Below are positions 1-8,699 of a DNA stretch of 36,538 nucleotides, in pieces. The notes under the pieces were generated by a model, which was given only the letters and a program-made list of their open reading frames with translations, did no database searches and had not been told where the DNA came from. Numbering within the stretch: the stretch's first letter is position 1; each line of letters opens with the position of its first letter. The DNA is from a bacterium HR16. GTDB lineage: Bacteria > Armatimonadota > HRBIN16. The stretch spans positions 1 to 36,538 of the forward strand of contig BEHS01000005.1 in NCBI GenBank assembly GCA_002898895.1, read 5' to 3'. Both the position numbers and the translations under genes were made by a program.

Positions 1-2
1 TG

Positions 3-525
3 GATGGGGAGGTCAGCTGGTTCATGCCGCCAGAGAGAACCCATCAGCAGGTTTTACGCTTCCTTTCTTACCTGCTGGAGGAGTACCTGCACGACACCGG
101 GTTGGGTGAGTTTCTCTTCGCGCCGTTTGAACTTTTCTTGACACGGAGTAACACTTCCCGCGAGCCTGACCTGGATAGTAGTGCTTCGCGAGAACCTTTC
201 GCGCCTCACGGAGGACCGCGCCACAGGTGCCATCGACGTGGTTGCAGAAGTGATTTCCGAGGACAGTGTACACCGCGATAGCGTCGAGGAGTTTCTGGAA
301 TACGAACGGGAAGGTATCCGGGAATACTGGTTGATCGACCCTCTTCAGGGGCACAAGGGTATCACCATCTTCTCGTTACAGGATGGAAGTTACATCCCTG
401 TGCTCGCCGACGAGGAAGGGTGGTTGAATAGCACGGTGCTACCTCGCTTTCGCTTAAAGCGGGAATGGTTTACTGGCGAGCATCTGCCTGACCCCCGCAC
501 CGCCTGGCAGGAGGTGCGGGGATAA
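3..525 (+). pseudogene. Uma2-family (DUF820, PD-(D/E)XK-like) protein, 5'-truncated by the window edge and apparently frameshifted near 171-175
   Basis: Frame 3 reads DGEVSWFMPPERTHQQVLRFLSYLLEEYL...SNTSREPDL up to about 173; frame 1 continues IVVLRENLSRLTEDRATGAIDVVAEVISEDSVHRDSVEEFLEYEREGIREYWLIDP to the stop at 525. Removing one G from ctgg (171-174) joins the two halves into a normal Uma2 sequence. Confidence 0.75.
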
Positions 526-551
526 AGTATCCGGGGGAAGTGCTCGAAATA

Positions 552-655
552 GACCTCTTCCCCGTCCCCTCTCCTGCGAGGAGAGGGGAGCCTCGCGTCG
601 AACTCCCCCTTCCCTTGTAGGGAAGGGGGCTGGGGGATAGGTCAAACCCACCTCT
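552..655 (+). repeat. Dispersed double-hairpin repeat, copy 1 (CCCCTCTCCTGCGAGGAGAGGGG ... CCCCCTTCCCTTGTAGGGAAGGGGG)
   Basis: Two consecutive strong palindromes; near-identical arrangement at 21651-21780 and, inverted, at 27665-27812. Confidence 0.85.
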
Positions 656-678
656 CTTCGGTGTCTCCAAGCAGAGTG

Positions 679-1809
679 CTACTGCCCCAGCGCGTGCTGA
701 ACCGCCTCCTCCATCTGCTTCTCGGTGCCCGGTCCGAAGCCGACCTGCACCCACGCTATCTTCCCCTCGCGGTCAATCAGCACGAAGGTGGGGATGCCCT
801 GTACCTTGTAGGCGTTGAGCACCGCGCCCTCTTTGTCCATCAGCACGCGGAAGCTATAGTTGTTGTCCTGCATAAACTTCTTTACCTTGTCCAGCTCCTC
901 TCTGGCATTCACCGCCAGGACCATCAGGTCGCCCGATTTCGCCTTCTCGTGCTGGCTGAGAGCTTGCGTGTGGGGTAGCGAGTTTCGGCACGGTGGGCAC
1001 CACGTTGCCCAGAAGTCGAGGAACACCACCTTGCCTCGCAGACTGCTCAGCGAGACCTCGTTACCCTCCATGTCGGTCAGGGTGAAGTTGGGAGCTTCCT
1101 GCCCCTTGAGCGAGGTGGTATCGTCTCGCTCTGCCTGCTGTTTGGGTTCCTCCTTCTTGGCGTCCGCCGGCGGCTTAAAAGCGAACGCCGTCTTCTGGAC
1201 GGGCGTGTTCAGCTGCAGGGCGGTCACCAGTTCCTCGTAGGTGTCGCCGTCGGACATTTTGTACACCATGCGGTATACCAGCCCGTCTTTCTGTCCCAGG
1301 AAGAGGGTCATGGTACCGCCTTCACCTGTCAGTTCCACCACACGGCACGGCGTTGCCCCTACCTTTTGCGTGCCCTTTGACTGTGCCTTGTTGAAGCTCC
1401 GCTTCACGAAGCCCTCCAGCATCTGCCCGAACTGCGGCTCCATCGCTACAGCGGCGAAGCCCGCAAAGTTCAGATATCCGCCCATCAGCGGCTTGTCTTC
1501 AGGCACGGGTTGCTGTGTGTAGGTCTTGCTCTGAGCGTCGTAGGTCGTGAAAGTGGCGCCATCGCTCGTAAAAGATTGCACCAGTTTGCCGTTCTGCGTC
1601 ACCTGCACGGAAAACTGCTTCGGGCGCAAGAATTGCACAGAAGCCACAAAGGTCTCACCCATCTTGACCTGCACCGTCGCCCGCAGGCTCTGCACCTTGT
1701 CGTACGCCTGTCGAATCTGCTGCAGCACCTGTTGGGGAGTGATATTCTGTGGGAGTGCACCTGTTGCCAGCGTCAGTATGGCGCAGGTAATCAGCAATGC
1801 TCGTTTCAT
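679..1809 (-). CDS. Secreted LolA-like/DUF2092-like domain protein fused to a C-terminal TlpA/redoxin thioredoxin-fold domain
   Basis: ORF 679..1923; likely start at 1809 (MKRALLITCAILTLATGALPQ signal peptide). C-terminal GQEAPNFTLTDMEGNEVSLSSLRGKVVFLDFWATWCPPCRNSLP is a redoxin CxxC motif. Confidence 0.85.
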   Translation of the reverse strand: MKRALLITCAILTLATGALPQNITPQQVLQQIRQAYDKVQSLRATVQVKMGETFVASVQFLRPKQFSVQVTQNGKLVQSFTSDGATFTTYDAQSKTYTQQPVPEDKPLMGGYLNFAGFAAVAMEPQFGQMLEGFVKRSFNKAQSKGTQKVGATPCRVVELTGEGGTMTLFLGQKDGLVYRMVYKMSDGDTYEELVTALQLNTPVQKTAFAFKPPADAKKEEPKQQAERDDTTSLKGQEAPNFTLTDMEGNEVSLSSLRGKVVFLDFWATWCPPCRNSLPHTQALSQHEKAKSGDLMVLAVNAREELDKVKKFMQDNNYSFRVLMDKEGAVLNAYKVQGIPTFVLIDREGKIAWVQVGFGPGTEKQMEEAVQHALGQ

Positions 1810-1844
1810 CCTCTTCCGCCTCCTCGCGAATGCTCTTTGCGCAA

Positions 1845-1874
1845 AGTATACCAGAAATACACGGTGAGACACAA
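1845..1874 (-). promoter_or_regulatory. Candidate sigma70-type promoter for the LolA-like/TlpA gene: TTGTGT-N18-TATACT with extended -10 (TGG)
   Basis: Minus-strand TTGTGT (1869-1874), 18-nt spacer, TATACT (1845-1850), about 35 nt upstream of the start codon. Confidence 0.5.
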
Positions 1875-1969
1875 GCAAATGTCCGGCACCCGATGTCAGC
1901 CTTAGAGGATTCCACCGGTACACTCCGTAACTTTACCACAAAAGGGAGCGCAGAAAGGTACTGTCGCCG

Positions 1970-3847
1970 ATGGCACGAGTATTCATCCTGCCCGATGAGA
2001 TAGCCTTAGACCTGCCGGATGGTACGCCGTTTGTCCGCGCGTTGTGGCAGGCGGGAGTGGCGGTAGAAACGCCGTGTGGTGGATTTGGAGTCTGTGGAAA
2101 ATGTAAGGTGCGGTTCACCGGTGGGGCGGTTCCCGATCCCACCGAAGAGGAGCTGCGCCATGTGTCCGCGTCAGAACTCGCGGAAGGCTGGCGATTAGCC
2201 TGTCGTCATCGGGTGACCGGCGATGCGGAGGTGGTGGTTCCTGCCGAGAGCCGCCCCGCCATCGCCCAGGTGCTGACCACCGCAGTGGAGCGTGCTGTGC
2301 CTTTGGAACCTGCGGTGCGCCGATTACCTCTGCAACTGCCCGCGCCAAGCACTTCAGACGAGCGTTCCGACCTGCGTCGCCTGCTGGATGCGTTGCATGA
2401 ACAGCATGGCGTCAAACTGGAGGCGGAACAGGTTCCGCTGAGCGTCACACGACAACTGCCGCAGGTGGTGCGCGAGGCGGATTTCCACCCATTTGTGGTG
2501 CTGTTCCACGACCCCGACCACCCCGCCGAAACGCGCCTGCTGGCGGTGCAGTCCGATGATGCCACCCCCCTGCTGGGCATCGCCTTTGACATCGGCACCA
2601 CCACGCTGGTGGGATACCTGATTGACCTGCAAAACGGCAAGGAGATGGCGTACGCCGCGCGCCTGAACCCGCAGGTACAGTACGGCGACGACGTGGTGTC
2701 TCGCCTCACCTTTGTGTACCATGACCCAACGGGTTTGAAACTGTTACAACATGCGGTGGTGCGCGGTCTGAACGAGATTATCGCCGAGGCGTGCCAGTCC
2801 GCAGGGGTAGACCCCCAGCACATCTTTGAGGTAGTAGCGGTGGGCAACACCACGATGCTGCACTTTCTGCTGGGGGTGAACACCAACTCTATCGCCGTTG
2901 CACCGTATGTGCCGGTGTTCACCGACCTGCTGAGCGTGGAGGCGCGTCAAATCGGCTTGCGTGTGAACCCTTCCGCGGTGCTCACCACCCTGCCCTGCGT
3001 GGCGGGCTATGTCGGGGCGGATACGGTGGCGGTGACGCTGACCCACCTGCACGACCCCGACGACGAAACGGTGCTTGCGTTGGACATCGGCACGAACGGC
3101 GAAGTGGTATTAAGGCACCGGGGCAAATACTACTGCACCTCCGCTGCGGCGGGACCGGCGTTCGAGGGAGGTCGCATCTACCAGGGCATTCGCGCCGAGG
3201 TGGGGGCGGTTGCCCAGATCAGCGTGGAGAGCAACGGTGAGAACCATTGGCTACACATCACCACCATCGGCGGAGGGTTGCCCAAAGGCATCTGCGGTTC
3301 AGGATTGATAGATGCCGCCGCGTGCCTGCTGGACATCGGCGCGGTAAACGAGGCGGGGCGCATGAATAACAACGGCGACGGCAAATGGTGGGAATCGCAC
3401 CTCACCACGCTGTGCGAGCAGAAAGCGTTCCAGCTGGTCGCGCCGGAGGCGTCGGGCATCCCCGAAGGCATCGTGCTCACCCAGAAGGACGTGCGCGAGC
3501 TGCAGCTGGCGAAAGGCTCCATCCGTGCGGTCACGGAGGTGCTATTGCAGGAGGCGGGCATTCGCTGGGCGGACGTGCACCGCGTGCTGGTAGCGGGGGC
3601 GTTCGGTATGTATGTGAATCTGCGCTCTGCACAGCGCATCGGTCTGCTGCCGCCCGTACCGCTGGAGCGCATCGAGCCGGTAGGCAACGCCGCAGGCGCG
3701 GGCGCAAAAATCGCCCTGCGTTCGGTACGCGAGCGCAAGCGCGCCGAGTGGCTGGCGCAGCAGATGAAACATGTGGTGATGACCGGCAACCCGCAGTACC
3801 AGGAAGCCTACATGGACCACCTCGGTTTCGTGGAGACGCTGGATTGA
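1970..3847 (+). CDS. ASKHA-domain corrinoid activation/regeneration protein (2Fe-2S ferredoxin domain + DUF4445-type ATPase; RACE-like)
   Basis: N-terminal ETPCGGFGVCGKCKVRF ferredoxin cluster; central LLGIAFDIGTTTLVGYLIDLQNGKE, LALDIGTNGEVVL and GICGSGLIDA ASKHA motifs; 625 aa. Confidence 0.9.
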   Translation: MARVFILPDEIALDLPDGTPFVRALWQAGVAVETPCGGFGVCGKCKVRFTGGAVPDPTEEELRHVSASELAEGWRLACRHRVTGDAEVVVPAESRPAIAQVLTTAVERAVPLEPAVRRLPLQLPAPSTSDERSDLRRLLDALHEQHGVKLEAEQVPLSVTRQLPQVVREADFHPFVVLFHDPDHPAETRLLAVQSDDATPLLGIAFDIGTTTLVGYLIDLQNGKEMAYAARLNPQVQYGDDVVSRLTFVYHDPTGLKLLQHAVVRGLNEIIAEACQSAGVDPQHIFEVVAVGNTTMLHFLLGVNTNSIAVAPYVPVFTDLLSVEARQIGLRVNPSAVLTTLPCVAGYVGADTVAVTLTHLHDPDDETVLALDIGTNGEVVLRHRGKYYCTSAAAGPAFEGGRIYQGIRAEVGAVAQISVESNGENHWLHITTIGGGLPKGICGSGLIDAAACLLDIGAVNEAGRMNNNGDGKWWESHLTTLCEQKAFQLVAPEASGIPEGIVLTQKDVRELQLAKGSIRAVTEVLLQEAGIRWADVHRVLVAGAFGMYVNLRSAQRIGLLPPVPLERIEPVGNAAGAGAKIALRSVRERKRAEWLAQQMKHVVMTGNPQYQEAYMDHLGFVETLD

Positions 3848-3857
3848 GGCAAGCACC

Positions 3858-4856
3858 ATGATACCACGTGAGCGCATACTGACCGCTCTGAACTTTCAAG
3901 AGCCCGACCGCGTGCCGATTTATGTGTGGATATTCGGTCAGCCCGGCGTGATCGACGACATTCTGGCGAGGTACGGCACGTTTGAAGCCTTCTGTGACGC
4001 GCTGGATGTGGACATGACACAGGCCTTCCCCGCCAGGGGTTTTCTGAAGCAGGGCGCGCCGCCCAATAGCCCCGATTCTGAGTACGAACCCGCCTACGGC
4101 TGGGTGTACACGTTGGACGCGGCGTTAGAAGCGGAGTTCACCGACCCCGATGACCCCGAAATCTACACCACCATCCGCGCCGAGATCGAACACCACAAAG
4201 GGCGACGCGGGCGGGCGGTGTTCGTGCAGACGCCGGGCGTGTTCGAAGCGGCAAACGGCGTTATCGGTCAGGAGCAGAACCTGATAGAGCTGGCGTTGCG
4301 CCCCGAGCTATGCAGGCAGCTGTATGAGCGCATCGCACGGTGGTCTGCCCGCTACGCCGAGAACTGCCTGGAGCTGGGCGCGGATGTAATCCACATCTCC
4401 GACGACTGGGGCATGAACAACGCGCTGATGTTCCGTCCGCAAACGTGGTGGGAGGTCATCTATCCCGCCGAGAAGATAATCTGCGATGCGGTGCGCCGCA
4501 GGGGCGGTCTGCTCTCCCTGCACAGCGACGGCTATATCACGCCGGTGCTGGACGGCGTGGCTGAACTCGGTTTCCGCGTGGTGCACCCCGTGCAGGAATC
4601 GGCGGGCATGGATCCGGTTCAGGTAAAGCGCGACTATTTCGGCAGGCTGGGCATCTACGGCGGTCTGGACGTGCGCACCATGCTGGGGCGGGGCTTGCCT
4701 CGCGAGCAGCTGGCAGAACAAATCCGGCGGGTGATGAACGCGCTGAAACCCGGCGGCGGTTACATCTTCTGCACCTCACACATGGTGCAACCCGGCACTC
4801 CGCTGGATGAGGTGGAGTTCGCCTATCAGGTAGCGCATGAGGTGGCGAGGTATTGA
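3858..4856 (+). CDS. Uroporphyrinogen decarboxylase (URO-D)-family protein, probably a corrinoid-linked methyltransferase (MtaA/CmuA-like superfamily)
   Basis: MIPRERILTALNFQEPDRVPIYVW start, GADVIHISDDWGMNNALMFRPQTWWEVIYPAEKIICDAVRRRG..LHSDG, GGLDVRTMLGRG; 11 nt downstream of the corrinoid activator. Confidence 0.85.
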   Translation: MIPRERILTALNFQEPDRVPIYVWIFGQPGVIDDILARYGTFEAFCDALDVDMTQAFPARGFLKQGAPPNSPDSEYEPAYGWVYTLDAALEAEFTDPDDPEIYTTIRAEIEHHKGRRGRAVFVQTPGVFEAANGVIGQEQNLIELALRPELCRQLYERIARWSARYAENCLELGADVIHISDDWGMNNALMFRPQTWWEVIYPAEKIICDAVRRRGGLLSLHSDGYITPVLDGVAELGFRVVHPVQESAGMDPVQVKRDYFGRLGIYGGLDVRTMLGRGLPREQLAEQIRRVMNALKPGGGYIFCTSHMVQPGTPLDEVEFAYQVAHEVARY

Positions 4857-4952
4857 GGCGCAGGTAATGCGTAGCAACGTGTCTCCCCTGCAAAAACACC
4901 CTGCTTTACCCGATAATTCTCACAGGTGAGACAGCGCAGTGGGAGGCATCAG

Positions 4953-5909
4953 GTGACTGTTGTACAGGATCAGGCGTTAGGGTTGCGAAGGCTTATCTCT
5001 CAACGACCGGCGGACGGCGTGCTGGGCATCACGCCCGGCTTGCGTATGGGCACGTGGGTGATTACCGTTGTCAGCGGCACGCCGGAGTCGGGCAAGACTA
5101 CCATCGCCACCAACCTCTCCGCCCTGCTGGGGCAAACGGGGCGCCACGTGGTGTTGCTGGACGGCAACGTGGGCGCACTCACCTGTAGCCGTCTGCTGGG
5201 CACGGAGCCTCGCTATTCCCTTGAAGACCTGTTTGCCGACCGGCGCGACCTTGCGGAGATTCTGGCTTCCGGCGCGGCGGGTATCCGCGTGTTGCCGGGT
5301 GGGGCGCGTATCCTTGCCCTCAAACGGCTTTCCGCTCGAGGCCAGCGAGACGTGATGGAACGCCTGCGCAGTCTCGAAACGCTGGCGGACGTGGTTATCA
5401 TCGACACCGGTAACGCCGAGTCCACCGATACCCTTGCCTACGCACTTTCTTCTGACATCGTGCTGGCGATAGCCCTCCCGCAACGGGAGAGCCTGCTGCA
5501 CACGTATAGTCTGGTGAAGCGGTTGCTTCTGCAACGTGCCGACCTGCAGGTCGGCTGGGTGATGAACCGGTGCAGCTCGCCGGCGCAGGCGCAGAAGATT
5601 GGCAAACAGGTGGAGCGATTGCTTTCCGGGCAGTTTTGGGGCAGGGTGAGGCTATTAGGTTGTGTGGTGGAGGATAACAGCGTGAGCGCAGCAGCGGAGC
5701 AGAACGCCTGTTTCTGGCTTTCCTGTCCCGAGGGTCCGGCGGCAAAAGGGTTGTCTGCACTGGCAGCAGAGCTCCGAACCCAAATCCTGGCGCATCCGGG
5801 GGCGGGCAGGGGGCTTCATGCGTTCCTGGCGCGGCTTGCCGACCACCTGCGCCCACCCGCTCTGCTGCCCATACCGAAAGAGGAGGAACAACAATGGCTC
5901 GTAGCCTGA
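4953..5909 (+). CDS. ParA/MinD/CpaE-like P-loop ATPase
   Basis: WVITVVSGTPESGKTTIATNLSALLGQTGRHVVLLDGNVGALTCSRLLG (deviant Walker A) and ADVVIIDTGNAESTDTLAYALSSDIVLAI. ORF opens at 4926; GTG at 4953 has a better ribosome-binding site (GGGAGG). Confidence 0.75.
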   Translation: MTVVQDQALGLRRLISQRPADGVLGITPGLRMGTWVITVVSGTPESGKTTIATNLSALLGQTGRHVVLLDGNVGALTCSRLLGTEPRYSLEDLFADRRDLAEILASGAAGIRVLPGGARILALKRLSARGQRDVMERLRSLETLADVVIIDTGNAESTDTLAYALSSDIVLAIALPQRESLLHTYSLVKRLLLQRADLQVGWVMNRCSSPAQAQKIGKQVERLLSGQFWGRVRLLGCVVEDNSVSAAAEQNACFWLSCPEGPAAKGLSALAAELRTQILAHPGAGRGLHAFLARLADHLRPPALLPIPKEEEQQWLVA

Positions 5910-7381
5910 AGGTACTGATTGTTTCCGCAGAGGTTGCACCGCTGGCGAAAGTCGGCGGACTGGCAGACGTGGCTGGCGCGTTACCCAAAGCGCTGCGTGC
6001 GCTGGGACACGATGTGCGTATAGCCATGCCCTGCTATCGAATGGTTGAGAAGAACCCCGAATATCCGGTGCGCACGGTGATTAAAAGCCTCCCCGTCCCG
6101 ATTAACCCCATGATCACCGAAGAGGCGATTATCCGACGCACCACACTGAACGGCGGCGTGCCCGTCTATCTGGTGGGACACAAACACTACTTCACCGAAG
6201 CCACCGAATCGAAGAAGATATACGCGCTGGAGCCGGAACCCTATGTCTTCTTCGACCGCACCATCCCGCTGATGCTGCAAGAGCTGGACTGGATGCCCGA
6301 CATCATCCACGCGAACGACTGGCATACAGGGTTCGTACCGGTGTACATCCGGGTGCTCCATGCGCATCAGCCGGAGTGGCAGCAGGTGGGACTGGTTTTC
6401 ACCATCCACAACCTGGCGTATCAGGGCGAGTTTGGGTACGAGCTGTTGTGGAAAGCGGGCTTGCCAGAGTGGTTGTTCCATTACGAGCGGCTGGAGTTCT
6501 ACGGGCGGGTGAATTTCCTGAAGGGCGGTATCGTCTACTCCGACATGGTGAACACGGTCAGCAAGACCTACGCGAAGGAGATTCAGACGCCCGAGTACGG
6601 CTGCCGGATGGAGGGATTACTGCAGTACATCGCATCTCAGGGCAGGCTGGAGGGTATCGTCAACGGCATCGACTACGAAGAGTACAACCCCGCTACCGAC
6701 CCGCGCATTCCCGCGCACTACAGCGCGGACGACCCCTCGGGCAAAGCGGAGTGTAAGGCGGCTCTGCAAAAGGAGTGCGGTTTCACGCCCGACCCAAACG
6801 CTCCGGTGCTGGGCATGATTACCCGTCTGGCAGACCAGAAGGGACTGGACCTGATTGCGCCTATCGCCAAGCAGATATTGAAACTGGGCTTTCAGTTCGT
6901 GGTGCTGGGTACCGGCGATCCGCGCTATGAAGAGCTCTTCACGCAGCTGGCGAAGGAACATCCCGACCAGATGCGTGCGTTCATCGGCTTTGACCCCGAC
7001 CTCGCTCAGCGTATCTATGCGGGCAGTGATATGTTCCTGATGCCCTCGCGCTTCGAACCGTGTGGACTGGGGCAGCTGATGGCGTTGCGCTACGGAACCA
7101 TCCCTATCGTGCGCAAGACGGGTGGTCTGGCAGATACCATCGCCGATTTTTCGCCGCGTACTGGCAAGGGCAACGGCTTCGTGTTCGAGCAGTACGATTC
7201 GTCGGAACTGCTGAAGGCGATAAAGCGTGCGCTGAAGACGTACCGGCAGCCGGAGATGTGGCGCAAGCTGGTGGACACTGCCCTGCGCTCGGACTTCTCG
7301 TGGAGCCGCGCGGCAGGCGAATATGCCGGGCTGTACCTGCGCGCGCTGGAGCAGCGCAAAGCCAGCCTGGAAGCGGCGTAG
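5894..7381 (+). CDS. glgA: Glycogen synthase (ADP-glucose type)
   Basis: MARSLKVLIVSAEVAPLAKVGGLADVAGALPKALRALGHDVRIAMPCY; HANDWHTGFVPVY; NGIDYEEYNPATD; GSDMFLMPSRFEPCGLGQLMALRYGTIPIVRKTGGLADTI. Confidence 0.97.
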   Translation: MARSLKVLIVSAEVAPLAKVGGLADVAGALPKALRALGHDVRIAMPCYRMVEKNPEYPVRTVIKSLPVPINPMITEEAIIRRTTLNGGVPVYLVGHKHYFTEATESKKIYALEPEPYVFFDRTIPLMLQELDWMPDIIHANDWHTGFVPVYIRVLHAHQPEWQQVGLVFTIHNLAYQGEFGYELLWKAGLPEWLFHYERLEFYGRVNFLKGGIVYSDMVNTVSKTYAKEIQTPEYGCRMEGLLQYIASQGRLEGIVNGIDYEEYNPATDPRIPAHYSADDPSGKAECKAALQKECGFTPDPNAPVLGMITRLADQKGLDLIAPIAKQILKLGFQFVVLGTGDPRYEELFTQLAKEHPDQMRAFIGFDPDLAQRIYAGSDMFLMPSRFEPCGLGQLMALRYGTIPIVRKTGGLADTIADFSPRTGKGNGFVFEQYDSSELLKAIKRALKTYRQPEMWRKLVDTALRSDFSWSRAAGEYAGLYLRALEQRKASLEAA

Positions 7382-7395
7382 GGTATAAGAGCACA

Positions 7396-7564
7396 GGGAT
7401 AAACGCGGGCGGGACGGATTGGCACAGATACTATCCGTGTATATCCGTTGCATCTGTGTTAATCTGTGTGCTATTTTCCGAAGGACACGGATAAACACGG
7501 ATAAGACGGATTGACGCGGATGATGCAACCGTGTCCGTCCGTGTGCTATTTTTCCGAAGAACGC
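7396..7564. repeat. Intergenic imperfect tandem/dispersed repeat rich in CACGGATAAACACGGATT-type words
   Basis: gacggattggcacagata..atctgtgtgctattttccgaagga (about 7410-7486) followed by acggataaacacggataagacggattgacgcggatg..ccgtgtgctatttttccgaagaac (about 7486-7562); shared tGTGTGCTATTTTtCCGAAGRAC word about 73 bp apart. Confidence 0.7.
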
Positions 7565-7570
7565 AGCAAC

Positions 7571-7599
7571 TGGCAATCGCGCTGTCGCTGTGTTATACT
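7571..7599 (+). promoter_or_regulatory. Candidate sigma70-type promoter TGGCAA-N17-TATACT
   Basis: TGGCAA 7571-7576, 17-nt spacer, TATACT 7594-7599, about 22 nt upstream of ATG 7622. Confidence 0.45.
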
Positions 7600-7621
7600 A
7601 ACTAACGTGGCGGAGTTCGGC

Positions 7622-7882
7622 ATGAGCGCAAGTCGGCTAACGTGGTTTGTAGCTCTTTGGGGCGCATTGTGGACGTGGTTACTGGCGAGCTGGAGTGGTG
7701 TATCGCTATCGACAAGCATCCTGCGTGCCGTGACCGTGTTCGTTATGCTTACAGCGGTCATGATAGTGTTTCAGGTCGTACTGGACGCCTCCAAAGGTAC
7801 GCGAAAACCTGTCGAAAACCGACCTGCCTCGGATGAACCACCCGCCCCGGATGAGCCGCAAGAAGAGCGCGAAGCGGCGTAA
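7622..7882 (+). CDS. Small membrane protein with two predicted TM segments and an acidic Pro-rich tail
   Basis: MSASRLTWFVALWGALWTWLLASWSGVSLSTSILRAVTVFVMLTAVMIVFQVVLDASKG...DEPPAPDEPQEEREAA; in frame with ORF 7511..7882; directly upstream of the sigma factor gene. Confidence 0.6.
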   Translation: MSASRLTWFVALWGALWTWLLASWSGVSLSTSILRAVTVFVMLTAVMIVFQVVLDASKGTRKPVENRPASDEPPAPDEPQEEREAA

Positions 7883-7891
7883 CAGCGCGTT

Positions 7892-8695
7892 GTGCAACAC
7901 ATCTCGGAGGAGAACTGGCAGGTCATGCCGACAGCGGAGATGGACAAAGCGTGGGAGCGTTACAAACGCTACGGCGACCCACAAGCGCGAAATCAAATTA
8001 TCGAACGCTATGCCTATCTGGTGAAGATTACCGCCGGGCGCGTGGTCAGCTCGCTCCCACCTACCCTGGACCGCGAGGACCTGGTGAGCGCAGGCATCAT
8101 GGGTCTGATCAAGGCAGTAGACCAGTTTGACCCCTCCCGTCAGGTCAAGTTTGAAACCTACGCCATTGCGCTCATTCGGGGGGCGATTCTGGAGATGCTC
8201 CGCTCGGAGGACTGGGTTCCTCGCTCCGTGCGCGACCGCGTCAAGAGCCTGGAGCGCACCTACTCTGCCCTCGAATCGCGTCTCGGACGACCGCCTACCG
8301 AAGAGGAAATCAGCCAAGAACTGGGCATCTCTATCGAAGACTACCACCAGCTGCTCTGCGATGCGGGGCGCACCAACCTGCTCTCCTTAGATGACCTGAT
8401 TCTGAACACGCAGGATGCGGGCGAGAAACTGCATATCTCTGACGTGCTCTCCGACGCCACCTCCGACCCTATGGCGGAAGTGGAACAGCGCGAAATGCGC
8501 CGGTTGCTCGCGGAAGCCATTGACCGCCTGCCCGAACGCGAGCGACTGGTCATTGCGCTGTACTACTATGAAGGCTTGACCTTCCGCGAAATCGGCAGGG
8601 TGCTGGGCGTCTCCGAATCGCGAGTGTATCAGCTGCATACGCAGGCGGTGCTGAGACTCCGCAACTACCTGCAGCGCGACGCGGGCATGTTCTGA
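7892..8695 (+). CDS. RNA polymerase sigma factor, FliA/WhiG (sigma-28) family
   Basis: ERYAYLVKITAGRVVSSLPPTLDREDLVSAGIMGLIKAVDQFDPSRQVKFETYAIALIRGAILEMLRSEDWVPRSVR; RPPTEEEISQELGIS; LPERERLVIALYYYEGLTFREIGRVLGVSESRVYQLHTQAVLRLR. GTG start at 7892, alternative ATG at 7925. Confidence 0.92.
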   Translation: MQHISEENWQVMPTAEMDKAWERYKRYGDPQARNQIIERYAYLVKITAGRVVSSLPPTLDREDLVSAGIMGLIKAVDQFDPSRQVKFETYAIALIRGAILEMLRSEDWVPRSVRDRVKSLERTYSALESRLGRPPTEEEISQELGISIEDYHQLLCDAGRTNLLSLDDLILNTQDAGEKLHISDVLSDATSDPMAEVEQREMRRLLAEAIDRLPERERLVIALYYYEGLTFREIGRVLGVSESRVYQLHTQAVLRLRNYLQRDAGMF

Positions 8696-8699
8696 GCAG

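Noticed and set aside
2206-2922. 238-aa - strand ORF
   Set aside because: Antisense to the ASKHA corrinoid activator; low-complexity shadow composition.
6617-7576. 319-aa - strand ORF
   Set aside because: Antisense to glgA, extending into the intergenic repeat.
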